The notes under the pieces: model-generated | Databases searched by the model: none | The model's input: only the letters and a program-made list of their open reading frames with translations | Told to the model about the DNA's origin: nothing | Translations under genes and position numbers: made by a program | Part shown: piece after piece, positions 27,278 to 33,344 of the stretch | Layout: each line of letters opens with the position of its first letter | How positions within the stretch are numbered: the first letter of the stretch is position 1 | Source of the DNA: Opitutaceae bacterium | Lineage (GTDB): Bacteria > Verrucomicrobiota > Verrucomicrobiia > Opitutales > Opitutaceae | Length of the DNA: 64,000 nucleotides | NCBI GenBank assembly: GCA_030693515.1 | Contig: JAUYAK010000129.1 | Coordinates: 1 to 64,000 of the forward strand | Direction of reading: 5' to 3'

Positions 27278-27352
27278 GGCGTGATACTTGGAGCGAAGGC
27301 AATGCCGGGCCGCACTTGCCGCAACTGATCATTTGCCCCGAGACTGCCGGCC

Positions 27353-28237
27353 ATGGACACGCTCGCGGGCAAACGCCTGGTGATTTTCGGCTGCGGCTAC
27401 GTCGGCGCGGCGGTGGCGCAGCGCGCCGTGGCCGCAGGCGCGCGGGTGATCGCCCTCACGCGCAACGCCGAAAAGGCCGCGGCGTTGCGCGCGGCGGGCA
27501 TCGAGACGGTCGTGGCCGAGCTGGCCGATCACCGGTGGCATGCTGCGATTGCGGGCGCGCCGGACGGCGTGCTCAACTGCGTGAGCTCAGGGGGCGGCGG
27601 GGCCGAGGCCTACCGGCGCAGCTACGTGGACGGCCTGCGCTCCATCATCGAGTGGGCGCGCGCACGCGGCCCGGCAGAGACGTTGATCTATACTAGCAGC
27701 ACCTCGGTCTATGCGCAGGGCGAAGGGGTGATCGTGGACGAGTCGATGCCGACCGTGCCTTCGAGCGATCGCGCGGCGGTGCTGATCGAGGCGGAGCGGC
27801 TCGTGCGCGAAGGCGGAGCGGCCGCGCGGCGCTGGTGGATTCTGCGCCTGGCGGGCATCTACGGGCCGGGGCGGTTTCATCTGCTGGAGCAAGTGCGCGG
27901 GGGTGAAGTCGCGGGCGTCGGCACGCATCATCTCAACCTGATCTATCGCGACGATATCGTGGCTGCGGTGCTCGCGGCCTTCACGGCGCCGGCTTCGCAG
28001 GGCAACGAGGCGCTGAATCTAGCCGACGACGGCCGCGCTTTGAAATCGGAAATCGTAGGGTGGCTGGCGACGGAGCTCGGCGCCCCGCCGCCGCGGTTTA
28101 CCGGCGCGCCGACGGGAGGTCGCCGCGCTGTCACCCCTGACCGCGTGATTGCCAACGCGCGGGCCAAGGCGGTGCTCGGCTGGCGGCCGGCGTGGCCGAC
28201 GTTTCGCGAGGGCTACGCCAGTTTGTTGTCGCCTTGA
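27353..28237 (+). CDS. NAD-dependent epimerase/dehydratase-like SDR protein (YeeZ-like)
   Basis: 294 residues with an extended SDR Rossmann N-terminus (RLVIFGCGYVGAAVAQRAV). A Ser/Tyr region (LIYTSSTSVYAQGEG) and a YGPGR-like loop (LAGIYGPGRFHLLEQV) follow. The typical YxxxK pair is not clearly conserved, a feature of YeeZ-type proteins, which are poorly characterised. It diverges from the DJ-1 gene across 75 bp. It has no obvious functional tie to the recombination genes that follow. Confidence 0.85.
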   Translation: MDTLAGKRLVIFGCGYVGAAVAQRAVAAGARVIALTRNAEKAAALRAAGIETVVAELADHRWHAAIAGAPDGVLNCVSSGGGGAEAYRRSYVDGLRSIIEWARARGPAETLIYTSSTSVYAQGEGVIVDESMPTVPSSDRAAVLIEAERLVREGGAAARRWWILRLAGIYGPGRFHLLEQVRGGEVAGVGTHHLNLIYRDDIVAAVLAAFTAPASQGNEALNLADDGRALKSEIVGWLATELGAPPPRFTGAPTGGRRAVTPDRVIANARAKAVLGWRPAWPTFREGYASLLSP

Positions 28238-28311
28238 TTCGCGGCGCGCTTCTCAACTTTTGCCCCATTTCATGCGCTCCGGCGCAATCGAACCTCAACC
28301 CACTTCACACC

Positions 28312-28620
28312 ATGGCAGGACTCGGCAAACTCGTTAAGCAGGCGGAAAAAATGAAGCGCGGCCTCGACACGCTGCAGCAGCAGCTGGAGGCGAAGCACCT
28401 CGAAGTCTCAAGCGGCGGCGGCGCGGTGAAGATCATCATCACCGGCAGCGGCCAGTTTCTCTCGCTGGCCATCGCCCCGGAGTTCCTCAAGGAGGACGCG
28501 AAGATTGTCTCCGCCGCGGTGCTGGCGGCAGTGCAGGACGCCGCGAAGCAGGCCAAGGACCACCACGAGGCCGAGATGCAGAAGATCACCGGCGCGTTCC
28601 AGATGCCGGGGATGTTTTGA
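28312..28620 (+). CDS. YbaB/EbfC-family nucleoid-associated protein
   Basis: 102 residues, matching the family size. It starts MAGLGKLVKQAEKMKRGL, followed by EVSSGGGAVKIIITG and a conserved C-terminus. These small dimers bind DNA and often precede recR, exactly as here (18-bp gap). The ATG at 28312 was chosen because the longer frame upstream belongs to a non-coding leader. Confidence 0.93.
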   Translation: MAGLGKLVKQAEKMKRGLDTLQQQLEAKHLEVSSGGGAVKIIITGSGQFLSLAIAPEFLKEDAKIVSAAVLAAVQDAAKQAKDHHEAEMQKITGAFQMPGMF

Positions 28621-28638
28621 GCACGCGGCGGGCGGGCG

Positions 28639-29235
28639 ATGACACCGGCTTTTGAAAAACTCCAGCAGCACCTGAAGCAGCTGCCAGGGCTCGGCTACCG
28701 CTCCTCGGAGCGGATCGCGCTGCATCTGCTCGTGGAGAAACCCGCGCGGCTGGCCTCGTTGGTCTCCGCACTCGAAGCGGCCGCGGCGGCGGTGCGGCGC
28801 TGCGATCGCTGCGGCAACCTCGCCGAGGGACCGTTGTGCGGCATCTGCGCCGACGAGCGGCGCGACCGGGGCCTCGTCTGTGTGGTAGAGCACGTGCCGG
28901 ATCTCGTGGCGATCGAGCGGAGCGGGGCGTTTCGCGGCACTTACCATGTGTTGCACGGGAAGCTGTCGCCGATTCACGGCGTTGGCCCCGGCGACCTCAA
29001 TGTCGCGGCCCTGCGCGGACGGATCGAGGCGGGGGAGGTGGGGGAGCTGATTCTGGCGCTGCCCAACGATGTGGAGGGCGAGGCGACCTGCCACTATCTG
29101 ACGGAACACCTCGCGGGTGCGGGCGAACTCAAGACCACGCGCATCGGCTTCGGCCTGCCGAGTGGCGGCGGGGTTTTGTATGCAGACAGCGTGACCCTGA
29201 AGAGCGCGCTCGAGGGTCGGCGCGGCTACCACTAG
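28639..29235 (+). CDS. recR: Recombination protein RecR
   Basis: 198 residues, the standard size. An N-terminal helix-hairpin-helix (LKQLPGLGYRSSERIALHLL), a zinc finger with four Cys (CDRCGNLAEGPLCGIC), then a Toprim domain (VVEHVPDLVAIERSG to LALPNDVEGEATCHYL) and a conserved GLPSGGGVLYADSVTL end are present. It works with RecO and RecF in single-strand-gap repair. The usual partner dnaX is not upstream, but ybaB is. The transposon begins only 28 bp after its stop, so any genes formerly cotranscribed downstream would be separated. Confidence 0.96.
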   Translation: MTPAFEKLQQHLKQLPGLGYRSSERIALHLLVEKPARLASLVSALEAAAAAVRRCDRCGNLAEGPLCGICADERRDRGLVCVVEHVPDLVAIERSGAFRGTYHVLHGKLSPIHGVGPGDLNVAALRGRIEAGEVGELILALPNDVEGEATCHYLTEHLAGAGELKTTRIGFGLPSGGGVLYADSVTLKSALEGRRGYH

Positions 29236-29255
29236 CAGCGGGATGGTGCGCTACC

Positions 29256-29263
29256 TGAGGGAC
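29256..29263 (+). repeat. Left 8-bp target-site duplication
   Basis: TGAGGGAC directly precedes the left terminal inverted repeat and is repeated exactly at 32896-32903 after the right one. A longer duplication of 13 bp is also consistent because the flank and the repeat both contain CTACC. Confidence 0.9.
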
Positions 29264-29281
29264 GGTAGTGTCCTAGTTTGA
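29264..29281 (+). repeat. Left terminal inverted repeat of the transposon
   Basis: GGTAGTGTCCTAGTTTGA, 18 bp, is the exact reverse complement of 32878-32895. It starts with GG, as in many IS1595-family ends. Confidence 0.95.
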
Positions 29282-29327
29282 GCGGGCGCTGGTGCTGGAG
29301 CTAACTCTGGACGTCGGAAGGCCGCTC

Positions 29328-30449
29328 GTGTTGATCGAAGGGGTGTCCTACCCCTACCCAATTTACAGCCGAAACCGCGTCGATAAGGCGGGCGATGTTT
29401 TGGTTAATAATAAGGAATGGAATCAATACCTGCTTTGGGATGATTTGGATGAAGCAATTGGCATCATCAACAACTGGCGGGCCGCGCACGCCTATCCGCT
29501 AAACGCGCTAACAACACGACTAAAGGCCACGGCCTATGAGGTGTCGCCGCAGGCTTTGATTGCACAGCGGCTCAAGCGTATCGAAGCCATTAAGTTCAAG
29601 ATGGAGCGGAGCCGGGAGAGTGGTCGAGTCTTTGGGCTTTCAACCATGCAGGATATCGGTGGCTGCCGAGCGGTGTTTCCCACCGTCAAACACGTTGAGG
29701 CGTTGCGAGACTTCTACTGTTCTGCCGGAGAACGAAATCGGAATCGAGGCTCGGAACTCACAAAGATGTTTGATTACATCAAGGAGCCCAAGCCGGATGG
29801 TTATCGTGGTGTCCATTTCGTCTTTAGGTATCGGGGCCAAACACGAAGTTCACTTCGAGGAAAAGGTTCCACGGCGTGGGATCGGTCAAAGTTCGATGGC
29901 CTGAAAATCGAGATTCAAATTCGCTCGATCCTTCAGCACCAATGGGCGAGCGCCGTAGAAACAGCGGGCCGCTACACACGCCAGAATATCAAAGGGAGCG
30001 CCGGGGAAGCAAAATGGTCGCGTTTCTTTTCACTCACGGGCTCGGCAATTGCGATGCTCGAAGATCGCCCGACCATTGCCAAGACTCCTACGACGCAAGC
30101 GGGACTAATCGGCGAAATCCAAAAACACGGAGAACAGCTTGAGTTGCTCAGGTCTTACACGTCACCGAACATCATTTTCCCGAAAGGGGGCAAAGAAGGA
30201 GACGTTTTCGTCCTAGTGGTTGATCCCGAACGTGGGCAGGTGGAAGCACGACCCTTTCAACGCCGCCGTTTGGTGGCCGCCCAAGAAGCATATTTCTCTA
30301 CGGAGAGAACGATTCGGTCTCAAGTTGGCGTGGAAGCGGTTCTGGTTGGTGTGAACTCCGAGGAACAGCTAAAGATCGCTTATCCAAGCTATTATCTGGA
30401 TGCCCGTGATTTTGTGAAGACCATCATGGGGTTTACTGCACGACGCTAA
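29328..30449 (+). CDS. RelA/SpoT-domain nucleotide pyrophosphokinase-like protein (transposon cargo)
   Basis: About 373 residues. The synthetase core is intact: RLKRIEAIKFKMERS, MQDIGGCRAVF with the Asp, DYIKEPKPDGYRGVHF with the Tyr that stacks on the acceptor, and LKIEIQIRSILQHQWASAVE with the catalytic Glu. There is no HD hydrolase domain, and TGS or ACT domains are absent, so it resembles small alarmone synthetases and the toxic toxSAS/CapRel-type proteins. A C-terminal part of roughly 150 residues is unassigned. The GTG at 29328 is preceded by GGAAGG at a 6-nt spacing; GTG codons at 29292 and 29343 are alternatives. It overlaps the convergent RHH gene by 17 bp. Whether it makes (p)ppGpp, ppApp or modifies tRNA cannot be told. 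Confidence 0.85.
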   Translation: MLIEGVSYPYPIYSRNRVDKAGDVLVNNKEWNQYLLWDDLDEAIGIINNWRAAHAYPLNALTTRLKATAYEVSPQALIAQRLKRIEAIKFKMERSRESGRVFGLSTMQDIGGCRAVFPTVKHVEALRDFYCSAGERNRNRGSELTKMFDYIKEPKPDGYRGVHFVFRYRGQTRSSLRGKGSTAWDRSKFDGLKIEIQIRSILQHQWASAVETAGRYTRQNIKGSAGEAKWSRFFSLTGSAIAMLEDRPTIAKTPTTQAGLIGEIQKHGEQLELLRSYTSPNIIFPKGGKEGDVFVLVVDPERGQVEARPFQRRRLVAAQEAYFSTERTIRSQVGVEAVLVGVNSEEQLKIAYPSYYLDARDFVKTIMGFTARR

Positions 30450-30651
30450 CGTCTGGCGCGGTTTTCTCTGCACGACGCTTGCTTCCAGCCTGGTCTAGCA
30501 GGGTTTCGCGAACCCAGTTAGACAGAGTTTTCTTGGCCCTGTGTGCCGTGTCTTCGAGTTGTTTTCGCTCCGCAGGAGTGAACCTGACGCCAAGGATTTT
30601 TCCCTTGGCCTCTGCCTTCGCAAGTTTTGGGCGCCCAATCTTAGGTTTCAT
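30433..30651 (-). CDS. Ribbon-helix-helix (CopG/Arc-like) DNA-binding protein
   Basis: 72 residues, basic. KILGVRFTPAERKQLEDTA is the RHH strand-helix pattern, and KTLSNWVRETLL is the second helix. An N-terminal Lys/Arg-rich GRPKLAKAEAK may contact DNA. It is convergent with and overlaps the RelA/SpoT gene by 17 bp, and is divergent from the transposase gene. The ATG at 30651 lies 2 bp from a palindromic site likely to be its own operator. It may repress itself and the transposase; it could also be an antitoxin-like regulator for the RelA/SpoT protein, though it is not in an operon with it. Confidence 0.75.
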   Translation of the reverse strand: MKPKIGRPKLAKAEAKGKILGVRFTPAERKQLEDTAHRAKKTLSNWVRETLLDQAGSKRRAEKTAPDVSVVQ

Positions 30652-30718
30652 GTTGTTTAACAAAAAAGCTTGCACGCACCGTATTGTTGTTAAACATAAA
30701 AGCAATCCAATAACTCCG
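30652..30718. promoter_or_regulatory. Divergent promoter region with two palindromic operator-like sites
   Basis: TTGTTTAACAA at 30653-30663 and TGTTAAACA at 30688-30696 are each palindromic about one base. Together, TGTTTAACAA and TTGTTAAACA form a perfect 10-bp inverted repeat with a 23-bp spacer. They flank a candidate -35 (TTGCAC at 30670) for the transposase. Two-site palindromic operators are usual for RHH autorepressors, and the RHH gene starts right beside the first site. Confidence 0.6.
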
Positions 30719-31549
30719 ATGGCCAACGTCCTCCCAATCGAAAAGAAAGCCGCAGCAGTCTCCATGCTCTGCGAGGGTGCGAGCATCCGCAGCGTTGAGC
30801 GCATCACGGGCATTCACCGCGACACGATCATGCGCCTTGGCGTCCGCATGGGCGAAGGCTGCAAGCGGATCATGGACGAGAAGCTCCGCAATCTGGATTC
30901 CCGTGTCATCGAAGTTGACGAGGTGTGGGGTTTCGTGGGCATGAAGCAGAAGACTGCGAACAAGCAGGGTGCCGCCGACAACATGGGCGATGTCTGGACT
31001 TGGATCGCATTGGACGCCGAAACGAAGCTCGTGCCGTCCTTCGCCGTAGGTGACCGCAATCAGGTGATGGCGGACCTTTTCATCGAAGACCTTGCCTCCC
31101 GGCTTGCCCATCGTGTGCAAATTTCCAGCGATGCCCTTCGTGCCTACCAAGGCGCCATTGAGCGCGCTTTCGGCACAGACGTGGACTACGGGACCGTAGT
31201 GAAGACGTTCAGTAGCGCTCAACTGGAGGAGCAACGCCGTTACTCCCCGCCAGAAGTTGTGAAAGTGGAGCGGGTCGCCGTCAGCGGCAATCCTGACGCC
31301 GGCCTGATTTCCACTAGCTACATCGAAAAGCAAAACCACACCCTGCGGATGCATTGCCGCCGTCTTTCCCGCCTCACGAACGCGTTCAGCAAGAAGCTCG
31401 AAAACTTCAAGGCTGCCGTGGCGCTTCACTACGGCTACTACAACTTCATCAAGATGCACAAAAGCATCCGCTGCACACCTGCGATGGCCGCTGGCGTTGT
31501 CAGTTCGCCGTGGACTGTCGCCGAGCTAGTCGAAATGATCGAGGGATGA
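30719..31549 (+). CDS. IS1/IS1595-type DDE transposase
   Basis: 276 residues. An N-terminal helix-turn-helix (MLCEGASIRSVERITGIHRD) precedes a DDE core with Asp67 (VIEVDEVWGF), Asp138 (ISSDALRAY) and Glu203 (STSYIEKQN). The C-terminal segment RRLSRLTNAFSKKLEN followed by YYNFIKMHKSI and TPAMAAGV is a strong family signature. These proteins are often annotated IS1 family; the 8-bp duplication fits IS1595 as well. It is a single ORF with no frameshift, in contrast to the classical IS1 InsA-B' arrangement. It looks complete. Confidence 0.93.
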   Translation: MANVLPIEKKAAAVSMLCEGASIRSVERITGIHRDTIMRLGVRMGEGCKRIMDEKLRNLDSRVIEVDEVWGFVGMKQKTANKQGAADNMGDVWTWIALDAETKLVPSFAVGDRNQVMADLFIEDLASRLAHRVQISSDALRAYQGAIERAFGTDVDYGTVVKTFSSAQLEEQRRYSPPEVVKVERVAVSGNPDAGLISTSYIEKQNHTLRMHCRRLSRLTNAFSKKLENFKAAVALHYGYYNFIKMHKSIRCTPAMAAGVVSSPWTVAELVEMIEG

Positions 31550-31827
31550 GCGACCGGATCGAGAAACTGCGGGACGCGGTGCAAGTGATGCACCGCTGTT
31601 CCGCCACGCACGCCCAGTCTGTGCCAGTCCGCGAGATGTTCGGCGGCAAGGTCGCATGGGAGGGTGTCGTCGAAGCCTTCACGATCACCGGCCATCCCAA
31701 GGCGAAACGCTGCTATGCGTGGAGCTATCAGGACGGCAAGGAGACGCAGTTTGTGACCGTCCTAGAGATTCCGCCGGTTAAGGACGCTCCGACCGCCGTT
31801 CGCGCCTCAATTGCAGCCAAAAGATGA
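31546..31827 (+). CDS. Small hypothetical protein coupled to the transposase
   Basis: 93 residues starting MSDRIEKLRDAVQVMHRC, with a central SVPVREMFGGKVAWEGVVEA and a two-strand-like segment KRCYAWSYQDGKETQFVTVL. The ATG overlaps the transposase stop by 4 bp (ATGA), so the two are translated together. From memory, similar short ORFs accompany transposases of this type in other bacteria, where they have no assigned function. It could be an accessory transposition protein. Not recognised by any named domain. Confidence 0.8.
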   Translation: MSDRIEKLRDAVQVMHRCSATHAQSVPVREMFGGKVAWEGVVEAFTITGHPKAKRCYAWSYQDGKETQFVTVLEIPPVKDAPTAVRASIAAKR

Positions 31828-31955
31828 CGAAGATATGGAGTGTTGCGCATTCACAAACCTACTGAGCGTTTTCGCCCTCTTGCGCATTTGGTGAACAAAA
31901 TTAAGGTTGCAGCGTCAGAAGGTATATCTTTCAGAAACACGAGCTGCGCTTAAAA
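31828..31955. other. 128-bp gap before the HicB-like gene
   Basis: An A+T-rich stretch that must carry the promoter of the HicB/HicA-like pair. TTGCGCATT occurs twice in direct orientation at about 31846 and 31879, a candidate regulator site. No gene was seen. Confidence 0.4.
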
Positions 31956-32312
31956 ATGAAACAACGAATCCAACTTAGGAAAAGCGCTGGTAAGACCATC
32001 GTGGAATCGGAAATCGCTTGGAAAATCGCCGAGGAGCCCGCGATTTCGCGTTTTGTTGCGGTCTGCCCTGCCTTGAACATCACGCTTCGCGCCAACACAC
32101 GCGAAGAGCTTTTTTCACTAATCCCCGAGAGCCTTGAGTCTCTTTTTTCGAGCTTGGACAAGCACGGTGATTGGGACGCCTTTTTCAAGGAAATCAAATG
32201 GGCCAAGCAGGAGAGCCGCGCACTTCAAAATGCCCGGCGAAATTCTCCCGGTCTTCCCCCGTTAAGAATTGAATCGGTAACGCCCCATGATCTTCAACTC
32301 GCAGCTTGTTGA
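31956..32312 (+). CDS. HicB-like antitoxin candidate (transposon cargo)
   Basis: 118 residues. The centre, RFVAVCPALNITLRANTREELFSLIPESLESL, matches the HicB pattern of a partial RNase-H fold (xVAxxPxL... then a periodic helix). It lies directly upstream of, and overlaps by 26 bp, a short basic ORF with a HicA-like H-x-Y/F-K-x-x-G stretch. A C-terminal extension of about 40 residues is not recognised and no clear DNA-binding domain is visible. The order HicB then HicA is the less common one. A divergent family member is likely. Confidence 0.6.
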   Translation: MKQRIQLRKSAGKTIVESEIAWKIAEEPAISRFVAVCPALNITLRANTREELFSLIPESLESLFSSLDKHGDWDAFFKEIKWAKQESRALQNARRNSPGLPPLRIESVTPHDLQLAAC

Positions 32313-32541
32313 AAAACTGCGCGAGTTGGGGTTTCACTTCGATACCAGTTCAAAGCGCGCCCACACATACAAAAAGAAGGGCGCAACAACGCGCGTGACC
32401 TTCAACACGCGAGATCAGTATGAGGACCGGGACGCGAGGTCTCATGTTGTTCAGGCCGGAATGAACCCGGCGGATGCTCAAGTTTGGGTTACGCAATTGT
32501 CGCAGGCCAATGCTGCGCCCCCAGCTCCGCCCGCGCCCTAG
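32287..32541 (+). CDS. HicA-like mRNA-interferase candidate (transposon cargo)
   Basis: 84 residues. LVEKLRELGFHFDTSSKRAHTYKKKGATTRVTF follows the HicA double-stranded-RNA-binding fold: a helix, a turn, then a strand with a single conserved His (here His26 in RAHTYKKKG). A Pro/Ala-rich tail follows. It is translationally linked to the HicB-like gene by a 26-bp overlap. The extension after residue 45 is not typical, so the assignment rests on position, size and the His-containing hairpin. Confidence 0.55.
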   Translation: MIFNSQLVEKLRELGFHFDTSSKRAHTYKKKGATTRVTFNTRDQYEDRDARSHVVQAGMNPADAQVWVTQLSQANAAPPAPPAP

Positions 32542-32834
32542 CGGCGCGGTAGTCTGATAGGGTAGAGGGCCGCGAGTTTGAGAAGCGGGGATGTGCGCTT
32601 CGTGCGTCGGGGGGCCAGCTCGCCCTTGCTTCTGGCATCCGGCGTCACAATCCACCGCTCCGGGCACGAACGGCCCGTTGAGCCTTCGATCGGCATCGGG
32701 AAGGAATAGCGGATGCAGACGCCACGATGCGGCGCCTCGCGCCTTGGTTTCCGCGCCGGGTTGGGCACGTAGGCAATCCCGCCCTTTGCTTTGAATCGCT
32801 GGCGTATCAGATCGGCGCGCATCTCCTTGTCCAT
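32538..32834 (-). CDS. Possible 98-residue transposon cargo protein of unknown function
   Basis: Reads MDKEMRADLIRQRFKAKGGI, then YVPNPARKPRREAPHRGVCI and YSFPMPIEGSTGRSCPERW. The codons show a GC-rich third position and an ordinary amino acid balance, which argues for real coding. It occupies the only stretch of more than 300 bp left free on the plus strand of the transposon and ends against the HicA-like stop codon. No ribosome-binding site is clear and no family is recognised. It may be a remnant of older DNA carried by the element. Confidence 0.4.
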   Translation of the reverse strand: MDKEMRADLIRQRFKAKGGIAYVPNPARKPRREAPHRGVCIRYSFPMPIEGSTGRSCPERWIVTPDARSKGELAPRRTKRTSPLLKLAALYPIRLPRR

Positions 32835-32877
32835 ACGCCGGGATTCGTGCCAACTTCCCGCGTCCGCAATTCTGGAT

Positions 32878-32895
32878 TCAAACTAGGACACTACC
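32878..32895 (-). repeat. Right terminal inverted repeat of the transposon
   Basis: TCAAACTAGGACACTACC, the exact reverse complement of the left repeat at 29264-29281. Confidence 0.95.
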
Positions 32896-32903
32896 TGAGG
32901 GAC
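32896..32903 (+). repeat. Right 8-bp target-site duplication
   Basis: TGAGGGAC, identical to 29256-29263. With the flank, the uninterrupted target would read CCTGAG-GGA-CTCAGG, a small palindrome. Confidence 0.9.
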
Positions 32904-32910
32904 TCAGGGC

Positions 32911-32939
32911 TTGACACTCGGAAGTGTGCTCCGTGTTGT
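32911..32939 (+). promoter_or_regulatory. rpsP: Candidate sigma-70 promoter for rpsP
   Basis: A perfect TTGACA at 32911-32916, then a 17-bp spacer and TGTTGT at 32934-32939 as a weak -10. It lies 43 bp ahead of the rpsP ATG and only 15 bp outside the right end of the transposon, so rpsP keeps its own promoter. Confidence 0.55.
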
Positions 32940-32982
32940 CCTCGGTTTTTCCCAGTAAGCATCGCTCTGAAAATCATCTGAC

Positions 32983-33240
32983 ATGGCTCTCAAAATCCGT
33001 CTTACCAAGGTTGGTTCCGTCCACCAGCCGCTCTACCGCGTGATCGTCAAGGAGGCGCGTTCGCGCCGTGATGGCGATGCGGTCGAATACCTCGGCACTT
33101 ACACGCCGGCGATCAAAAGCAACCCCATCAAGCTCAACCTTGAGCGGGTCGACTACTGGATCAGCAAGGGCGCGAAGCCGACCGACACCATGCGCTCCAT
33201 GATCAAGAAGGCGCGCAAGGCCGCGGCGCCTGCCGCCTGA
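32983..33240 (+). CDS. rpsP: 30S ribosomal protein bS16
   Basis: 85 residues, a normal size. It opens MALKIRLTKVGSVHQPLYR, followed by GDAVEYLGTYTP and LERVDYWISKGAKPTDT, all family signatures. It binds 16S rRNA in the small subunit. Usually followed by rimM and trmD; here trmD follows directly after 104 bp with a terminator-like hairpin between. Confidence 0.97.
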   Translation: MALKIRLTKVGSVHQPLYRVIVKEARSRRDGDAVEYLGTYTPAIKSNPIKLNLERVDYWISKGAKPTDTMRSMIKKARKAAAPAA

Positions 33241-33288
33241 GGCACCGCGTTCGCCGCGCTCGGCGCTGGCGAAACACCGCCCCATACC

Positions 33289-33315
33289 AGCCTCGGAGAT
33301 AATCCGGGGCTTTTT
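33289..33315 (+). terminator. Terminator or attenuator between rpsP and trmD
   Basis: AGCCTCGGA / TCCGGGGCT form a stem with one G-U pair, followed by TTTTTCATTTT. It would end or attenuate transcription after rpsP. Confidence 0.7.
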
Positions 33316-33344
33316 CATTTTCGCTCACCGCCTCGTGGTCCGCC

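Larger units (their letters stand above)
29264..32895 (+). mobile_element. 3.6-kb IS1/IS1595-type transposon with passenger genes
   Basis: The unit is bounded by perfect 18-bp inverted repeats and flanked by the direct repeat TGAGGGAC (8 bp), so it arrived by transposition. It sits between recR and rpsP. Inside, on the plus strand, lie a RelA/SpoT-domain gene, a DDE transposase, a small ORF coupled to it, and a HicB/HicA-like pair; on the minus strand lie a ribbon-helix-helix gene and a possible 98-residue ORF. An 8-bp duplication and a single-ORF DDE transposase are typical of IS1595; that family is known for variants with passenger genes. The repeats and duplication are undamaged, which suggests a recent, possibly active insertion. 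Its codons use more A and T at third positions than the flanking genes. Confidence 0.9.

Noticed and set aside
32548-32560. GGTAGTCTGATAG resembles the transposon end, suggesting a second internal end
   Set aside because: Only 10 of 13 bases match, the orientation is the same as the left end, and no matching inverted partner or duplication was seen.
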